The notes under the pieces are model-generated. The model was not told the DNA's origin. It did no database searches and worked only from the letters and a program-made list of their open reading frames with translations. The position numbers and the translations under genes are program-made. Positions 26,076 to 35,013 of a stretch of 64,000 nt of DNA are shown piece after piece. Source of the stretch: Derxia lacustris. GTDB taxonomy: Bacteria; Pseudomonadota; Gammaproteobacteria; Burkholderiales; Burkholderiaceae_E. Each line of letters begins with the position of its first letter. Within the stretch, counting starts at the first letter, position 1. Where the stretch lies: contig NZ_MUHU01000009.1 of assembly GCF_002105195.1 (NCBI RefSeq), forward strand, positions 62,001-126,000. The letters run 5' to 3'.

Positions 26076-26989
26076 GCCGACACCTGGCGCGTCGGCACGC
26101 CGGCCGACAGGTCGAGCGCGGCGATGTCGAGCCGGCGCGCGAGCGCGAGCGTGGTCGCGCCGAGCCCCTCGGGGCCCCAGATGGCTTGGAGCCGATGCAG
26201 GCCGAGCAGGCGCCGGGTGCGGGCCCGCAGCGCGCGACCGGCGCGCGAGCCGAGGTCGTCGAGCAGCCGCCCGGGCAGGCTGGCCGGCGTCGGCAGGCGC
26301 GCGTCGAGCGCATCGGCCAGCCGGTCGAGTTCGCCGCGCGCGCCGACGAGCACATCGGGCGCGAGGTCGGCGAGGTCGCGCGCCAGGTCGCCGTCGGGTT
26401 CGGCCAGCGCCAGCCGGTGGCCGCCGTCTTCCCAGTGCGCGGCCAGGGCGCGCGCGCTGCCGGCGGCGAGGCCGGGCGTGGCGAGCAGCAGCTGGTCGGC
26501 GCCGAGCGGCGGCAGGTCGGCCCGGCGCGCGTCGGTCGGGTTGGCAAAGCGGGCTGCGTTGGCGGGTGCGGCGGCGCTCGGGCGCGCGCCGGGCGCCGGC
26601 GCGGCATCGAGCCAGTCGTCGAAGGCCTGCACGCGCGCATCGCCCCAGGCCGCGCTGCCGACCGCGTTGGCCACGACCACGCGGGCGCCGGCGGCGAGCG
26701 GCAGCAGCAGCGCCGCGCCGGCCTCGTCGATGCCGCTGGCAAAGACGATGTCGATCGGCGCCGCCCGGTCGTCGAGACGCGCATCCGACAGCCGCGCCAC
26801 GGTCAGCGCCGCGAGCAGGCGCGGTTCGAGCGGGCCGAGCAGCGCGACGCTGGCGCCGTGCGCGGGCAGTTCGGGCGACCAGCGCTGCGCCACCCGTGCG
26901 AGCAGCTCGCGCCAGTCGCGGTCGTCGAAGGACTGCCAGCGGCCGAGCCGGCGCGCCAGCAGCACGGTGCGGGAATGGGCGAGGGACAC
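26072..26989 (-). CDS. Degenerate acyl-CoA synthetase-like (AMP-binding) protein
   Basis: 305 residues from a GTG with GGAG 6 bases upstream, 17 bases after the sfnG stop. No family is certain. The order of weak motifs follows AMP-forming acyl-CoA ligases: VALLGPLEPRLLAALTVARL, then DLAPDVLVGARGELDRL and LRARTRRLLGLHRLQAIWG. The essential P-loop (YTSGTTGxPKG) and the C-terminal lysine domain are missing. HAAT transporter operons often carry an intact ligase gene near livG/livH, so this looks like a reduced relic. The intact frame and ATGA coupling to livG argue that it is still translated. Catalysis by the classic mechanism is unlikely. Confidence 0.6.
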   Translation of the reverse strand: MSLAHSRTVLLARRLGRWQSFDDRDWRELLARVAQRWSPELPAHGASVALLGPLEPRLLAALTVARLSDARLDDRAAPIDIVFASGIDEAGAALLLPLAAGARVVVANAVGSAAWGDARVQAFDDWLDAAPAPGARPSAAAPANAARFANPTDARRADLPPLGADQLLLATPGLAAGSARALAAHWEDGGHRLALAEPDGDLARDLADLAPDVLVGARGELDRLADALDARLPTPASLPGRLLDDLGSRAGRALRARTRRLLGLHRLQAIWGPEGLGATTLALARRLDIAALDLSAGVPTRQVSA

Positions 26990-27006
26990 GGGCGGCTCCG
27001 GCGCGA

Positions 27007-28113
27007 TCAGGCGACGGCCAGCGCGTTGCGCGCTTCGAGTTCGCGCACCAGCGGCAGCACCTTCTGGCCGAAGTACTCGACCTCCTCGATGAAGTGCAGG
27101 AAGCCGCACAGCACCAGATCGACGCCCACCGCCTTCAGCGCCACGATGCGCTCGGCAATCTGGGCCGGCGTGCCGATGAGGTTGGTGCGGAAGCCGTCGT
27201 TGTACTGGACCAGATCCTCGAAGGTCGACGTGGCCCAGTTGCCTTCGCGCTCGGGCGAGGCCTGGCCGGCCTGCTTGACCGCGTCGCCGAAGGCATGCAC
27301 GGCCTCGTGATCGGCCTTGGCGATGATCTCGGCCAGCACCGCCTGCGCTTCGGCCTCGGTGTCGCGCGCGATGACGAAGGCGTTCACGCCGATCTTCACG
27401 CGGCGGCCTTCGGGCGCGGCCTTGGTCTGGATGTCGTCGATCTGGAGCTTGAGCTTCTCGGGCGTGTTGCCGTTGGTGAAGTACCAGTCCGACACGCGCG
27501 CCGCCATGTCGCGCGCGGCACGCGAGCTGCCGCCCTGGAAGATTTCCGGATGCGGCTGCTGCAGCGGCTTGGGGCGCAGCGTGTAGTCGTGGAAGCGGTA
27601 GAAGTCGCCGAGGAAGGTGAAGTTGTCGGTGGTCCAGATGCCGCGCAGCGCGCGGATGAACTCCTCCGACCGGCGATAGCGCTCGTCGTGATCGAGCCAG
27701 GGTTCGCCGATGGCGGTGAACTCGCCCCGGAACCAGCCGCTCACCACGTTGATGGCGATGCGCCCGCCGGTCAGGTTGTCGATGGTGGCGAGCTGCTTGG
27801 CCACCACCGCCGGATTCCAGGGGCCGGGCAGGATGGCCGCGAGCACCTTGAGCCGCGTCGTCGCATGCAGCAGCGCCTGGCTGAACGACACCGACTCGTG
27901 CTGGTACTCGGCACCGTAGCCGGCGGTGAAGCGGATCTGGGTCAGCGCGTAGTCGAAGCCGGCCTTCTCGGCGGTCTGCGCGAGCGTGCGGTTGTAGTCG
28001 ATGCCCCAGTGGGTGCGCTGCTCGATCTTGCTCACCACGAGACCGCCGCTCACGTTCGGCACCCAATAGGCAAATTTGACGGCGTCGTCGCGCTGTTCGG
28101 TCTGACCGCTCAT
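27007..28113 (-). CDS. sfnG: FMNH2-dependent dimethyl sulfone monooxygenase SfnG
   Basis: 368 residues of the bacterial luciferase-like fold. Recognised by its near-diagnostic N-terminus (VKFAYWVPNVSGGLVVSKIE), HWGIDYNRTLAQTAEKAGFD, and GDFYRFHDYTLRPKPLQQPH. SfnG converts dimethyl sulfone to methanesulfinate using reduced flavin from a separate reductase, feeding sulfur assimilation. The start MSGQTEQ follows a GAGGAG site. A sigma-54 promoter lies 75-90 bases upstream, as expected for the SfnR regulon. It heads an eight-gene run with a HAAT-type transporter, an arrangement I do not know from pseudomonads. No flavin reductase gene is in the window. Confidence 0.93.
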   Translation of the reverse strand: MSGQTEQRDDAVKFAYWVPNVSGGLVVSKIEQRTHWGIDYNRTLAQTAEKAGFDYALTQIRFTAGYGAEYQHESVSFSQALLHATTRLKVLAAILPGPWNPAVVAKQLATIDNLTGGRIAINVVSGWFRGEFTAIGEPWLDHDERYRRSEEFIRALRGIWTTDNFTFLGDFYRFHDYTLRPKPLQQPHPEIFQGGSSRAARDMAARVSDWYFTNGNTPEKLKLQIDDIQTKAAPEGRRVKIGVNAFVIARDTEAEAQAVLAEIIAKADHEAVHAFGDAVKQAGQASPEREGNWATSTFEDLVQYNDGFRTNLIGTPAQIAERIVALKAVGVDLVLCGFLHFIEEVEYFGQKVLPLVRELEARNALAVA

Positions 28114-28187
28114 GAATCTCTCCTCGCTGAATGAATGGCGCCGGATCGATTCCGGCTTTCCGGGCGGGCCCGGGACGCAATTCATTT

Positions 28188-28203
28188 AGCAGCGCGCATG
28201 CCA
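28188..28203 (-). promoter_or_regulatory. Sigma-54 promoter of sfnG operon
   Basis: Minus strand TGGCATGCGCGCTGCT, with GG at 28202-28201 and GC at 28190-28189, 10-base spacing. Predicted start is about 28178, giving a leader of roughly 65 bases to the sfnG ATG. Confidence 0.75.
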
Positions 28204-28384
28204 TGCGGCGGCAGTCATCGCAAAAGTGGCAAATCCAGCGGCCCGACACGGCGAGTTGTCGGAAAAATGAACAGCCTCTGACCGATTCATCGCCTTGTCT
28301 GCTGCTGCACAAACAGCTGGTGATGTGCATATGGCCGCGATTCACGGATGCGGGCATCGAACGGGCGCGAAGCCGATTGCCAGC

Positions 28385-28432
28385 TGCTGCCTGGGCAGCA
28401 CTGCAACAGCGCCTTGCTGACTGTCAGGCAGC
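28385..28432. promoter_or_regulatory. Candidate SfnR-binding dyads between sfnG and ssuD
   Basis: TGCTGCC-TG-GGCAGCA (28385-28400) is a perfect 7-bp dyad. A second, imperfect one (TTGCTGACTGTCAGGCAG, from 28414) follows. They lie about 75-120 bases upstream of the ssuD -24 element, a normal distance for a sigma-54 activator. Assignment to SfnR is inference from recurrence near the other sigma-54 promoters. Confidence 0.5.
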
Positions 28433-28504
28433 CGTCGCGGCGATTCCGGTCGGGCGAATTGTCATTTCCGGTTTCATTTGCCCAATTCACGGCATTTTCG
28501 TTAT

Positions 28505-28520
28505 TGGCACAGGAACTGCG
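28505..28520 (+). promoter_or_regulatory. Sigma-54 promoter of ssuD-like operon
   Basis: TGGCACAGGAACTGCG carries GG (28506-28507) and GC (28518-28519) with 10 bases between. TGGCAC is a perfect -24 start. Predicted transcription start is about 28531, 26 bases before the ATG at 28557. Confidence 0.75.
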
Positions 28521-28556
28521 AAACCGGAATGTCATTGAGTCAGATTGGAAAGTCCG

Positions 28557-29684
28557 ATGGAAATATTCTGGTTTCTGCCCACCCATGGCGACGCGCGCCA
28601 ACTCGGCACGGCGCGCGGCGCGCGGGCCTCGAATCACGCCTATCTGCGCCAGGTCGCGCAGGCGGCGGATGACCTCGGCTTCGGCGGCGTGCTGGTGCCG
28701 ACCGGCCGCGCCTGCGAGGACTCGTGGCTGGTGGCGGCGTCGCTCGCGCCGCTCACGCGCAATCTCAAGTTCCTGGTGGCGGTGCGGCCCTCGGTCACGT
28801 CGCCGACGGTGTCGGCGCGCATGGCCGCCACGCTCGACCGGCTGTCCGAAGGCCGGCTGCTCATCAACGTGGTGACCGGCGGCGATCCGGTCGAGCAGCG
28901 CGGCGACGGCGACTTCCTCGACCATGCCGAGCGCTATGCCGCCACGCGCGAATTCCTGACCGTGTGGCGCGCCGTCGCCAGCGGCGAGACCGTCAGCTTC
29001 GACGGCGACTACGTGAAGGTCGAGAACGCCCACAGCGCGTTCCGCCCGGTGCAGCGGCCGCATCCGCCGCTGTTCTTCGGCGGCTCGTCCGAGGCCGCGC
29101 TGGACGTGGCGGGCGAGTTCATCGACGTGTACCTGAGCTGGGGCGAGCCGCCGGCCGCGGTCGCCGCAAAGATCGCCAACGCGCGCGCCGCCGCCGCCAG
29201 GCATGGCCGCCAGCTGCGCTTCGGCGTGCGGCTGCATGTCATCGTGCGCGAGACCGCGCAGGCGGCCTGGGATGCCGCCGACGCGCTGATCGCCGAGCTG
29301 TCCGACGACACCATCGCGGCGGCCCAGCAGGCCTTCGCCACCTTCCAGTCGGAAGGCCAGCGGCGCATGTCGGCGCTGCACGGCGGCCGGCGCGACCGGT
29401 TGCTGGTGGCGCCCAATCTGTGGGCCGGCGTGGGCCTGGTGCGCGGCGGCGCCGGCACGGCGCTGGTGGGCAGCGCCGAGGAGGTGGCGGCGCGCATCCG
29501 CGAATACGCCGACCTCGGCGTCGATCATTTCGTCTTGTCGGGCTATCCGCATCTGGAGGAGGCTTACCGCGTGGCCGAGCTGCTGTTCCCGCTGCTGCCC
29601 GTCAACACCCGACCGCGCTTCAACGAAGGCGTGTCGAATCTCACCGGCCCGTTCGGCGAACTGCTGCCGGCGGCCAGGGCATGA
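28557..29684 (+). CDS. ssuD: FMNH2-dependent alkanesulfonate monooxygenase (SsuD/MsuD)
   Basis: 375 residues. The SsuD family N-terminus [18 protein letters not shown] is clear, with [40 protein letters not shown] and [20 protein letters not shown] following. It cleaves alkanesulfonates to aldehyde and sulfite. In this setting methanesulfonate, arising from the SfnG product, is the likely substrate, so an MsuD role is as plausible as a broad SsuD role. A GGAA site precedes the ATG; a TTG 12 bases upstream is less likely. It is divergent from sfnG, has its own sigma-54 promoter, and is co-transcribed with the flavoprotein gene 31 bases downstream. Confidence 0.92.
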   Translation: MEIFWFLPTHGDARQLGTARGARASNHAYLRQVAQAADDLGFGGVLVPTGRACEDSWLVAASLAPLTRNLKFLVAVRPSVTSPTVSARMAATLDRLSEGRLLINVVTGGDPVEQRGDGDFLDHAERYAATREFLTVWRAVASGETVSFDGDYVKVENAHSAFRPVQRPHPPLFFGGSSEAALDVAGEFIDVYLSWGEPPAAVAAKIANARAAAARHGRQLRFGVRLHVIVRETAQAAWDAADALIAELSDDTIAAAQQAFATFQSEGQRRMSALHGGRRDRLLVAPNLWAGVGLVRGGAGTALVGSAEEVAARIREYADLGVDHFVLSGYPHLEEAYRVAELLFPLLPVNTRPRFNEGVSNLTGPFGELLPAARA

Positions 29685-29715
29685 GCGCCCTGTTGCCTGA
29701 AGGAGCGAAGTTGTC

Positions 29716-30924
29716 ATGAATGCACCCGACATCCGGGCCACGACGCCGCTCGACGCCGCCCCGGTCGGCGATCCGCGCGCCATCGCCCGCGAACTTGCGG
29801 CCGGTTTCGCGGCCACCGCCGCGCGGCGCGACGAGGCCGGCGGCAACCCCAAGGCCGAGCGCGATGCCCTGCGCGCGAGCGGCCTGCTGGCCCTCGTCAT
29901 CCCGACCGAGTTCGGCGGCGCCGGGGCCGACTGGCGCACCGCGCTCGACACCGTGCGCGAGATCGCGCGTGCCGACAGTTCGCTCGCCCATGTCTACGGC
30001 TTCCAGCATCTGCTGCTCGCCACGGTGCGGCTGTTTGGCCGGCCCGATCAGTGGCAGCCGTGGTTCGAGCAGACCGCCGCCCGGCGCTGGTTCTGGGGCA
30101 ATGCGCTCAACCCGCTCGACACGCGCACCGTCGCCACGCGGGTCGAGGGCGGGCGCGAATTCACCGGCCGCAAGAGCTTCTGCTCGGGCGCGACGGATGC
30201 CGACATGCTGGTCGTGTCGGCGCTCCAGGCCGACGACCGGCGCCTCGTCATCGGCGTGGTGCCGGGGCAGCGTGCCGGCATCGAGCTGCTCGACGACTGG
30301 GACAACATGGGCCAGCGCCAGACCGACAGCGGTTCGGCCGTGTTCGACCGCCTGCAGGTGGCCGAGGACGAGCTGCTGCTCCAGCCCGGGCCGCTCAGCA
30401 CGCCGTTTGCCTGTCTGCGCCCGCTGATCGCCCAGCTGGTGTTCTGCAACGTCTTCCTCGGTCAGGCCGAGGGCGCGGTGGCGGCGGCGCGCGGTTATAC
30501 CCGCGAGCAGACGCGGCTCTGGCCCGGCTCGCCGGGCAGCAGCGTGACCGACGATCCCTACATCCTTCGCCATTACGGCGAGTACTGGGCCGCGCTCGAA
30601 GCCGCGCGCGTGCTCACCGACCGCGCCGCCGACCGCCTCGATGCCGCCTGGGCCCGTGGCGACGCGCTCACCGAGGCCGAGCGCGGCGAAGTGGCGCTGG
30701 CCGTGGCCACGGCCAAGGTCACCACCACCCGCACCGGCCTTGAGCTGACCAGCCGCATCTTCGAGGTGGCCGGCGCCCGCGCCACCACCGCCGCGCTGCG
30801 GCTCGACCGCTTCTGGCGCAACGTGCGCGTGCAGACCCTGCACGACCCGCTCGACATGAAGCTGCGCGAGCTCGGCGACTGGGCGCTGAACGACCACTAC
30901 CCCAAGCCGTCGTTCTATTCCTGA
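29716..30924 (+). CDS. Acyl-CoA dehydrogenase-fold flavin monooxygenase (SfnB/DszC-like)
   Basis: 402 residues. Acyl-CoA dehydrogenase fold with the sulfur-monooxygenase features seen in its neighbours: [47 protein letters not shown] and RFWRNVRVQTLHDPLDMK. It ends HYPKPSFYS, nearly the same as the paralogue at 33403-34656 (HLPAPSFYS). It probably oxygenates a sulfur compound using FMNH2. An AAGGAG ribosome site precedes the start. It lies downstream of ssuD in the same sigma-54-driven unit. Substrate is unknown. Confidence 0.83.
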   Translation: MNAPDIRATTPLDAAPVGDPRAIARELAAGFAATAARRDEAGGNPKAERDALRASGLLALVIPTEFGGAGADWRTALDTVREIARADSSLAHVYGFQHLLLATVRLFGRPDQWQPWFEQTAARRWFWGNALNPLDTRTVATRVEGGREFTGRKSFCSGATDADMLVVSALQADDRRLVIGVVPGQRAGIELLDDWDNMGQRQTDSGSAVFDRLQVAEDELLLQPGPLSTPFACLRPLIAQLVFCNVFLGQAEGAVAAARGYTREQTRLWPGSPGSSVTDDPYILRHYGEYWAALEAARVLTDRAADRLDAAWARGDALTEAERGEVALAVATAKVTTTRTGLELTSRIFEVAGARATTAALRLDRFWRNVRVQTLHDPLDMKLRELGDWALNDHYPKPSFYS

Positions 30925-30928
30925 GCCG

Positions 30929-30957
30929 GCGGGCGCCGCATTGCGCGCGGCGCCCGC
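30929..30957. terminator. Bidirectional hairpin terminator
   Basis: An 11-bp perfect stem (30929-30939 with 30947-30957, GCGGGCGCCGC) with a 7-base loop lies in the 52-base gap between convergent genes. There is no marked T run, but the stem is very stable. Confidence 0.6.
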
Positions 30958-30976
30958 GTCAGCCGCGGCCTGCGTG

Positions 30977-32047
30977 TCAGAACGAATGCACCAGGCCGAC
31001 GTAGCTGCCGATCTGGTGCGCGCCCAGGCCCGGCCGGTTGTCGGTGGTCTCGACCGAGAAGTTCGCCTGCTCGCTGTTGCGCACCGTGCCGACGGTGAAA
31101 TAGGCCAGCGTGCGGACCGAGAACGCATAGTTCGCGCCGACCGCAAACAGGTTGGCGCTGCCGTTGTCGCGATCGAGCAGCACGCGGTAACCGGCGCCGA
31201 TCAGCGTCACGCGCCGGGTCGCCTGCCAGTTCGCGCCCAGCCAGAAATGCTTGCCGCGCGACGGCGCGCCGGCGACCGCATCGGGCGCGCTCAGCTGCTC
31301 CCAGCCGCCCAGCAGCTTCCAGTCGGCCACGGTGACGGTGCCGCCGAGCGTCAGTTCGCGCGAGGTGTTGAACAGGTCGGTGTAGCGGCCGTCGGCATCG
31401 CGGATGGTGTCCCAGATGGCACGCAGCTCGGCGCCGCCCACCTTGTAGACGGCCGACACCGCATCGCGATGCAGCGCCGGATAGCTGGTCTGCTCGCCCA
31501 GGCTGGTCTGCACGCCCACTTGCAGGCCGGCGACGGTCGGGCTCTGGTACTCGACCAGGTTGTTCGGAATCTGCCAGTTGCGTCCGCGCACCAGCGTTGC
31601 GGTGCCGATGAACTGCTGGCCCGTCGGGTCGAGATACCAGACGTCGTTGCTGATCGACAGGTTCTTGCCCAGCGTCAGCGTGCCGTAGTCGCGGCTGGCA
31701 AGCCCGACATAGGCGCGGCGGTTGAACAGACCGTCGCCGTTGCCGATGCCCTTGGTCGCCTGGAAGCCGTTCTCGAGCAGGAACACGCTCCTGAGCCCGT
31801 CGCCCAGCTCTTCCTGGCCCTTGAAGCCGAGCAGGCTCGGGTTCCACTGGTTCGATGCGCCGCGCAGGACCGACTTGGTCGCCTTGCTGCCGTCGGCGCG
31901 CTCATCGGCGCGATTGATGAAGTCGACGCCGGCGACCACGCGGCCGTAGATCGTGACGTTGCCGGCCGATTGCGCGCAGGCGGGCGTGGCGACGGCCAGT
32001 CCGAGGCTGGCGGCAAGCGCAATCCTGAGCGAAAGGGAGTGAGACAT
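30977..32047 (-). CDS. General outer-membrane porin (OmpC/Burkholderiales type)
   Basis: 356 residues. Signal peptide MSHSLSLRIALAASLGLAVA ends near CAQSAGN. The mature start VTIYGRVVAGVDFINR, LLGFKGQEELGDGLRSVFLLENGF and FNRRAYVGLASRDYGTLTLGK are the standard trimeric porin pattern, and the protein ends in phenylalanine (GLVHSF). An in-frame ATG at 32104 is rejected because it precedes the signal peptide. It gives passive entry of small polar solutes. A sigma-54-like promoter upstream suggests that it is induced with the sulfur genes, perhaps for sulfonate or sulfone entry. Confidence 0.93.
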   Translation of the reverse strand: MSHSLSLRIALAASLGLAVATPACAQSAGNVTIYGRVVAGVDFINRADERADGSKATKSVLRGASNQWNPSLLGFKGQEELGDGLRSVFLLENGFQATKGIGNGDGLFNRRAYVGLASRDYGTLTLGKNLSISNDVWYLDPTGQQFIGTATLVRGRNWQIPNNLVEYQSPTVAGLQVGVQTSLGEQTSYPALHRDAVSAVYKVGGAELRAIWDTIRDADGRYTDLFNTSRELTLGGTVTVADWKLLGGWEQLSAPDAVAGAPSRGKHFWLGANWQATRRVTLIGAGYRVLLDRDNGSANLFAVGANYAFSVRTLAYFTVGTVRNSEQANFSVETTDNRPGLGAHQIGSYVGLVHSF

Positions 32048-32106
32048 GGCTGCATTCCTGAGTTGAAGATTGTTGAATTGGAACGGGTTGAAAACCCTTT
32101 CCATTT

Positions 32107-32122
32107 CGCAATCTCCATACCG
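32107..32122 (-). promoter_or_regulatory. Sigma-54-like promoter of porin gene
   Basis: Minus strand CGGTATGGAGATTGCG: GG (32121-32120) and GC (32109-32108) with 10-base spacing and a good TTGC. The -24 element is weaker (GGTATG) than at sfnG. It lies about 60-75 bases upstream of the porin ATG. Confidence 0.55.
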
Positions 32123-32172
32123 CTGCGGAATGCGGCGATTCGGCGATTTCTGCCGTCTTCAGCCGGCGCGAT

Positions 32173-32188
32173 TGCTGGCCGGACAGCA
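32173..32188. promoter_or_regulatory. Candidate activator dyad upstream of porin
   Basis: TGCTG-N6-CAGCA, 50-65 bases upstream of the porin -24 element. Same half-site as the dyads near sfnG/ssuD and before the DszA-type gene. Confidence 0.4.
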
Positions 32189-32270
32189 GTCGATCAGCGC
32201 CAATGCCGAAACTGGCGCAGGCCTTGACGCGACCGATTTGGCGCCGACCTGGCCGAATCGCCGGTGCCGA

Positions 32271-33377
32271 CTATTTCAGCGCATCGATCTCGCCGAATTC
32301 GATCAGCCGGGCGCGCACGATATTGCGGCTCACGCCCAGCAATTTGGCCGATTGCACCTGATTGTGGTGACAGAACTCGTAGGCGCTGCGAATCACCGAT
32401 TTCTCGATCAGCTTGTACAGGTCGGCCGGCATTTCCTCGTAGAGGGCACGCAGGGCTTCTTCGAGCCGGTCGAGGGCGGCGGCGGGTTTATCTACGCCCT
32501 CGGCTTGCGATTGCGGGCGTTGCAGGCTCGACAATGAAATGTCGTCGCGGCCGATCACATTGTCGTGGCAGATCAGCAGCGCGTGATGAATCACGTTTTC
32601 CAGCTCGCGGATATTGCCGGGCCAATCGTGGGCGAGCAGTACCGATTCGGCCTCGGCGGCCAGCCGGGTTTCGCCGTAATTCATGCGCCGGCCGTATTCG
32701 TCGATGAAATAGCGCGCCAGCGGCAGGATGTCGCCGCGCCGTTCGCGCAATGCCGGCAGCGCCAGATGCGCGACCCGCAGCCGGTAGTACAGGTCCTCGC
32801 GGAACTGGCCCGCGCAGACGGCGCGTTCCAGGTCGGTATTGGTGGCCGCAATCAGCCGCACATCGATCGGCACCGGCCGGCGCGCGCCAAGACGCACCAC
32901 TTCGCGCTCCTGCAATACGCGCAGCAGTTTCACTTGCAGATGCAGCGGCAGATCGCCGACTTCATCCAGAAACAGCGTGCCGCCATTCGCGGCTTCGAAC
33001 CAGCCGGCCTTGGCGGCAAATGCGCCCGTGAATGCGCCTTTCTCATGGCCGAACAATTCGCTTTCGACCAGCGTTTCCGACAGCGCGCCGCAATTCACTG
33101 CCAGAAACGGCCCCTGATTGCGCGCGCTGAGGGCATGGATATGGCGTGCGATCAATTCCTTGCCGGTACCGGTCTCGCCGATGATCAGGGCATTGGCATT
33201 GCTCGGCGCAATCATGCGGATGCGTTCGAGCAGCGCCAGCGACTTGGCATCCTCGAATATCTGGGCGCTGGCCTTGATCGGGCGCGCAGTGGCAACGACC
33301 TCGGGCAGGGTGAGCACCGGCCGCGATTCGGCATGCCAGTGCGGAATCGTGAACGGTGGCAAGGCGAGATTTTCCAT
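32271..33377 (-). CDS. sfnR: Sigma-54-dependent activator SfnR
   Basis: 368 residues. The AAA+ core begins almost at once, with only a short N-terminus and no receiver, GAF or PAS domain, as in SfnR. Walker A GETGTGKE is at 67-74, the sigma-54 contact loop GAFTGA at 114-119 and Walker B TLFLDE near 134-139. A Fis-type helix-turn-helix is at the C-terminus ([20 protein letters not shown]). SfnR activates dimethyl sulfone genes and is usually controlled by its own synthesis under sulfate limitation. Start MENLALPP chosen for family length. It lies 25 bases after a DszC-like gene and is likely co-transcribed with it, possibly giving autoregulation through that unit's sigma-54 promoter. Confidence 0.88.
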   Translation of the reverse strand: MENLALPPFTIPHWHAESRPVLTLPEVVATARPIKASAQIFEDAKSLALLERIRMIAPSNANALIIGETGTGKELIARHIHALSARNQGPFLAVNCGALSETLVESELFGHEKGAFTGAFAAKAGWFEAANGGTLFLDEVGDLPLHLQVKLLRVLQEREVVRLGARRPVPIDVRLIAATNTDLERAVCAGQFREDLYYRLRVAHLALPALRERRGDILPLARYFIDEYGRRMNYGETRLAAEAESVLLAHDWPGNIRELENVIHHALLICHDNVIGRDDISLSSLQRPQSQAEGVDKPAAALDRLEEALRALYEEMPADLYKLIEKSVIRSAYEFCHHNQVQSAKLLGVSRNIVRARLIEFGEIDALK

Positions 33378-33402
33378 CGGAGGCACCTGGAGGCGGAGCG
33401 GA

Positions 33403-34656
33403 TCAGGAATAGAAACTCGGTGCCGGCAGATGGGACTTGAGCGCCCATTCACCGAGTTCACGAATCTTGTATTGCACCGGGTCGTGCAGCGTGTGGGTAC
33501 GCAGGTTTCGCCAGTGGCGATCGAGGCCGAGGCCGGCATGGGTCGAGCGGGCGCCGGTCACCTCGAACAGGCGGTTGCAGATGTCGAGGCCGGTGCGGGT
33601 GGCAGCCACCTTGGCGGTGGCGATCGAGACGGCGAGCGTGCCGCGTTCGTCGGCCGTCAGCGCCGTGCCGCGCGCGAGCGCGAGGTCGAGCTGCGCGCCG
33701 GCGCGGTCGGCCAGCAGCCGCAGCGATTCGAGCCCGACGAAGAACTCGCCGAAATGCGCCAGCACATAGGGATCGTCGTCGGCGCGCTCCAGCCCGGTGA
33801 CATGCCAGGGCCGCGCTTCGCGCAGGGTGTACTCGCGCGCCTCGTTGAAGGCGCCCTCGGCAATGCCGACGTAGATGTTGGTGAGGATGAGCTGGGCGAT
33901 GAGCGGGCGCAGACAGGAGCGCGGCGTGGTCAGCGGCCCCGGATCGAGCAGCAGTTCGGCGTCGTCGACGCGCACGCGCTCGAAATCGACGCTGCCGCTG
34001 TCGGTCTGGCGCTGGCCGATGTTGTCCCAGTCCTGGATCACGGCAATGCCGCTGCGTCCGGTGGGCACGGCGGCCACGACGAGCGAACCATCGGTCTCGC
34101 GATGACCCGAGACGATGAGCATCTCGGAGTCGAGCGCGCCCGAGCAGAAGCTCTTGCGGCCCGAGAACTCGCTCCAGCCGTCGAGCCGCCGGCAGACGGT
34201 GCGGCGGTCGAGCGGGTTGAGCGCATTGCCCCAGAACCAGTCGTGCCGCGCGGTGTGGCGGAACCACTGTTCCCATTGCTCGGGCCGGGCAAACAGCTGG
34301 GTCGTGGCCAGCATCAGGTGATGAAACGCAAACACATGCGCGACCGAGCTGTCGACGCGCGCAAAGCGGCGCACGACGTCGAGCACCAGCTTCCAGTCGC
34401 CGCCGAGTCCGCCGAACGCGGTGGGGATGCTCAGCGCGAGCAGCCCGCTGCGGCGCAACTGGTCGCGCTGGAGCTTCGGCGTGCCGCCGAGCAGGTCGCG
34501 CGACGGCGCGGTTTCGGCAAAGCGGGCGACGAGCTCGTCGACCACGCCGTCGACATTGGCAAGGCCATAGGCGCGGCTGGCCGGCGCAGCGTTGTGCAGA
34601 GGCGCTTCGGGCTGGCCAGCAATGGTGGCAAGGGCGCTGGCGATCGGGGGCGGCAT
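33403..34656 (-). CDS. Acyl-CoA dehydrogenase-fold flavin monooxygenase (SfnB/DszC-like)
   Basis: 417 residues. Close paralogue of the gene at 29716-30924 with the same landmarks: [64 protein letters not shown] and the PSFYS terminus. It presumably oxygenates a sulfur compound with FMNH2; pairs of such paralogues may cover different substrates. It is the first gene of a unit with sfnR (25-base gap). Two sigma-54-like sites lie 130-200 bases upstream. Start MPPPIASAL is the only in-frame ATG near the domain start. Confidence 0.83.
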   Translation of the reverse strand: MPPPIASALATIAGQPEAPLHNAAPASRAYGLANVDGVVDELVARFAETAPSRDLLGGTPKLQRDQLRRSGLLALSIPTAFGGLGGDWKLVLDVVRRFARVDSSVAHVFAFHHLMLATTQLFARPEQWEQWFRHTARHDWFWGNALNPLDRRTVCRRLDGWSEFSGRKSFCSGALDSEMLIVSGHRETDGSLVVAAVPTGRSGIAVIQDWDNIGQRQTDSGSVDFERVRVDDAELLLDPGPLTTPRSCLRPLIAQLILTNIYVGIAEGAFNEAREYTLREARPWHVTGLERADDDPYVLAHFGEFFVGLESLRLLADRAGAQLDLALARGTALTADERGTLAVSIATAKVAATRTGLDICNRLFEVTGARSTHAGLGLDRHWRNLRTHTLHDPVQYKIRELGEWALKSHLPAPSFYS

Positions 34657-34787
34657 TGGAACTCCGGCTTTTTCGAATTGGAATGGGATGGCAAGGCGAC
34701 CCCTGCCATGTCAGCAGGGGGCGTGCCAGCGAATTGCGGCCCGGCAAGCAGGATTTGCTGCCTGCCGGACAGGCCTGCTGCTGGAAA

Positions 34788-34859
34788 AGCAAATCGCGAG
34801 CCCTGAAACTGCTGGGAATGCATCAGTTCTGCCGTCCTGCGTCTGCGCCATGCATGCCA
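34788..34859 (-). promoter_or_regulatory. Sigma-54-like promoters of DszC-like/sfnR unit
   Basis: Two minus-strand candidates with correct GG-N10-GC spacing. GGGCTCGCGATTTGCT (34803-34788) has a perfect TTGC. TGGCATGCATGGCGCA (34859-34844) has a perfect -24 but a weaker -12. Either would place the activator gene itself under RpoN control; which one works cannot be decided from sequence. Confidence 0.5.
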
Positions 34860-34910
34860 TTCCGCAATCTGGCGATGACGGACGGAGTTTCACCGGTCTT
34901 GAACGGCATG

Positions 34911-34944
34911 TTGCTGCTTCAGCAGCAAGCTTGCTGCCGCAGCA
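34911..34944. promoter_or_regulatory. Paired dyads, candidate SfnR enhancer
   Basis: TTGCTGC-TTCA-GCAGCAA (34911-34928) is a perfect 7-bp dyad, and TGCTGC-C-GCAGCA (34932-34944) follows 3 bases later. They lie 70-105 bases upstream of the -24 element at 35015. Confidence 0.5.
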
Positions 34945-35013
34945 GCCGTTTTTTGCCCGTTCATTCCCGCGGTTATTTATTTCCAATGCGGTAGCCGGGG
35001 AATTGAATTGCAA

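Larger units (their letters stand above)
28114..28556. other. Divergent sfnG/ssuD control region, no gene
   Basis: 443 bases between sfnG (minus) and the ssuD-like gene (plus). It contains one sigma-54 promoter for each direction and two TGCTG/CAGCA-type dyads between them. Composition is less GC-rich than the flanking genes. No credible ORF was found. Confidence 0.75.
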
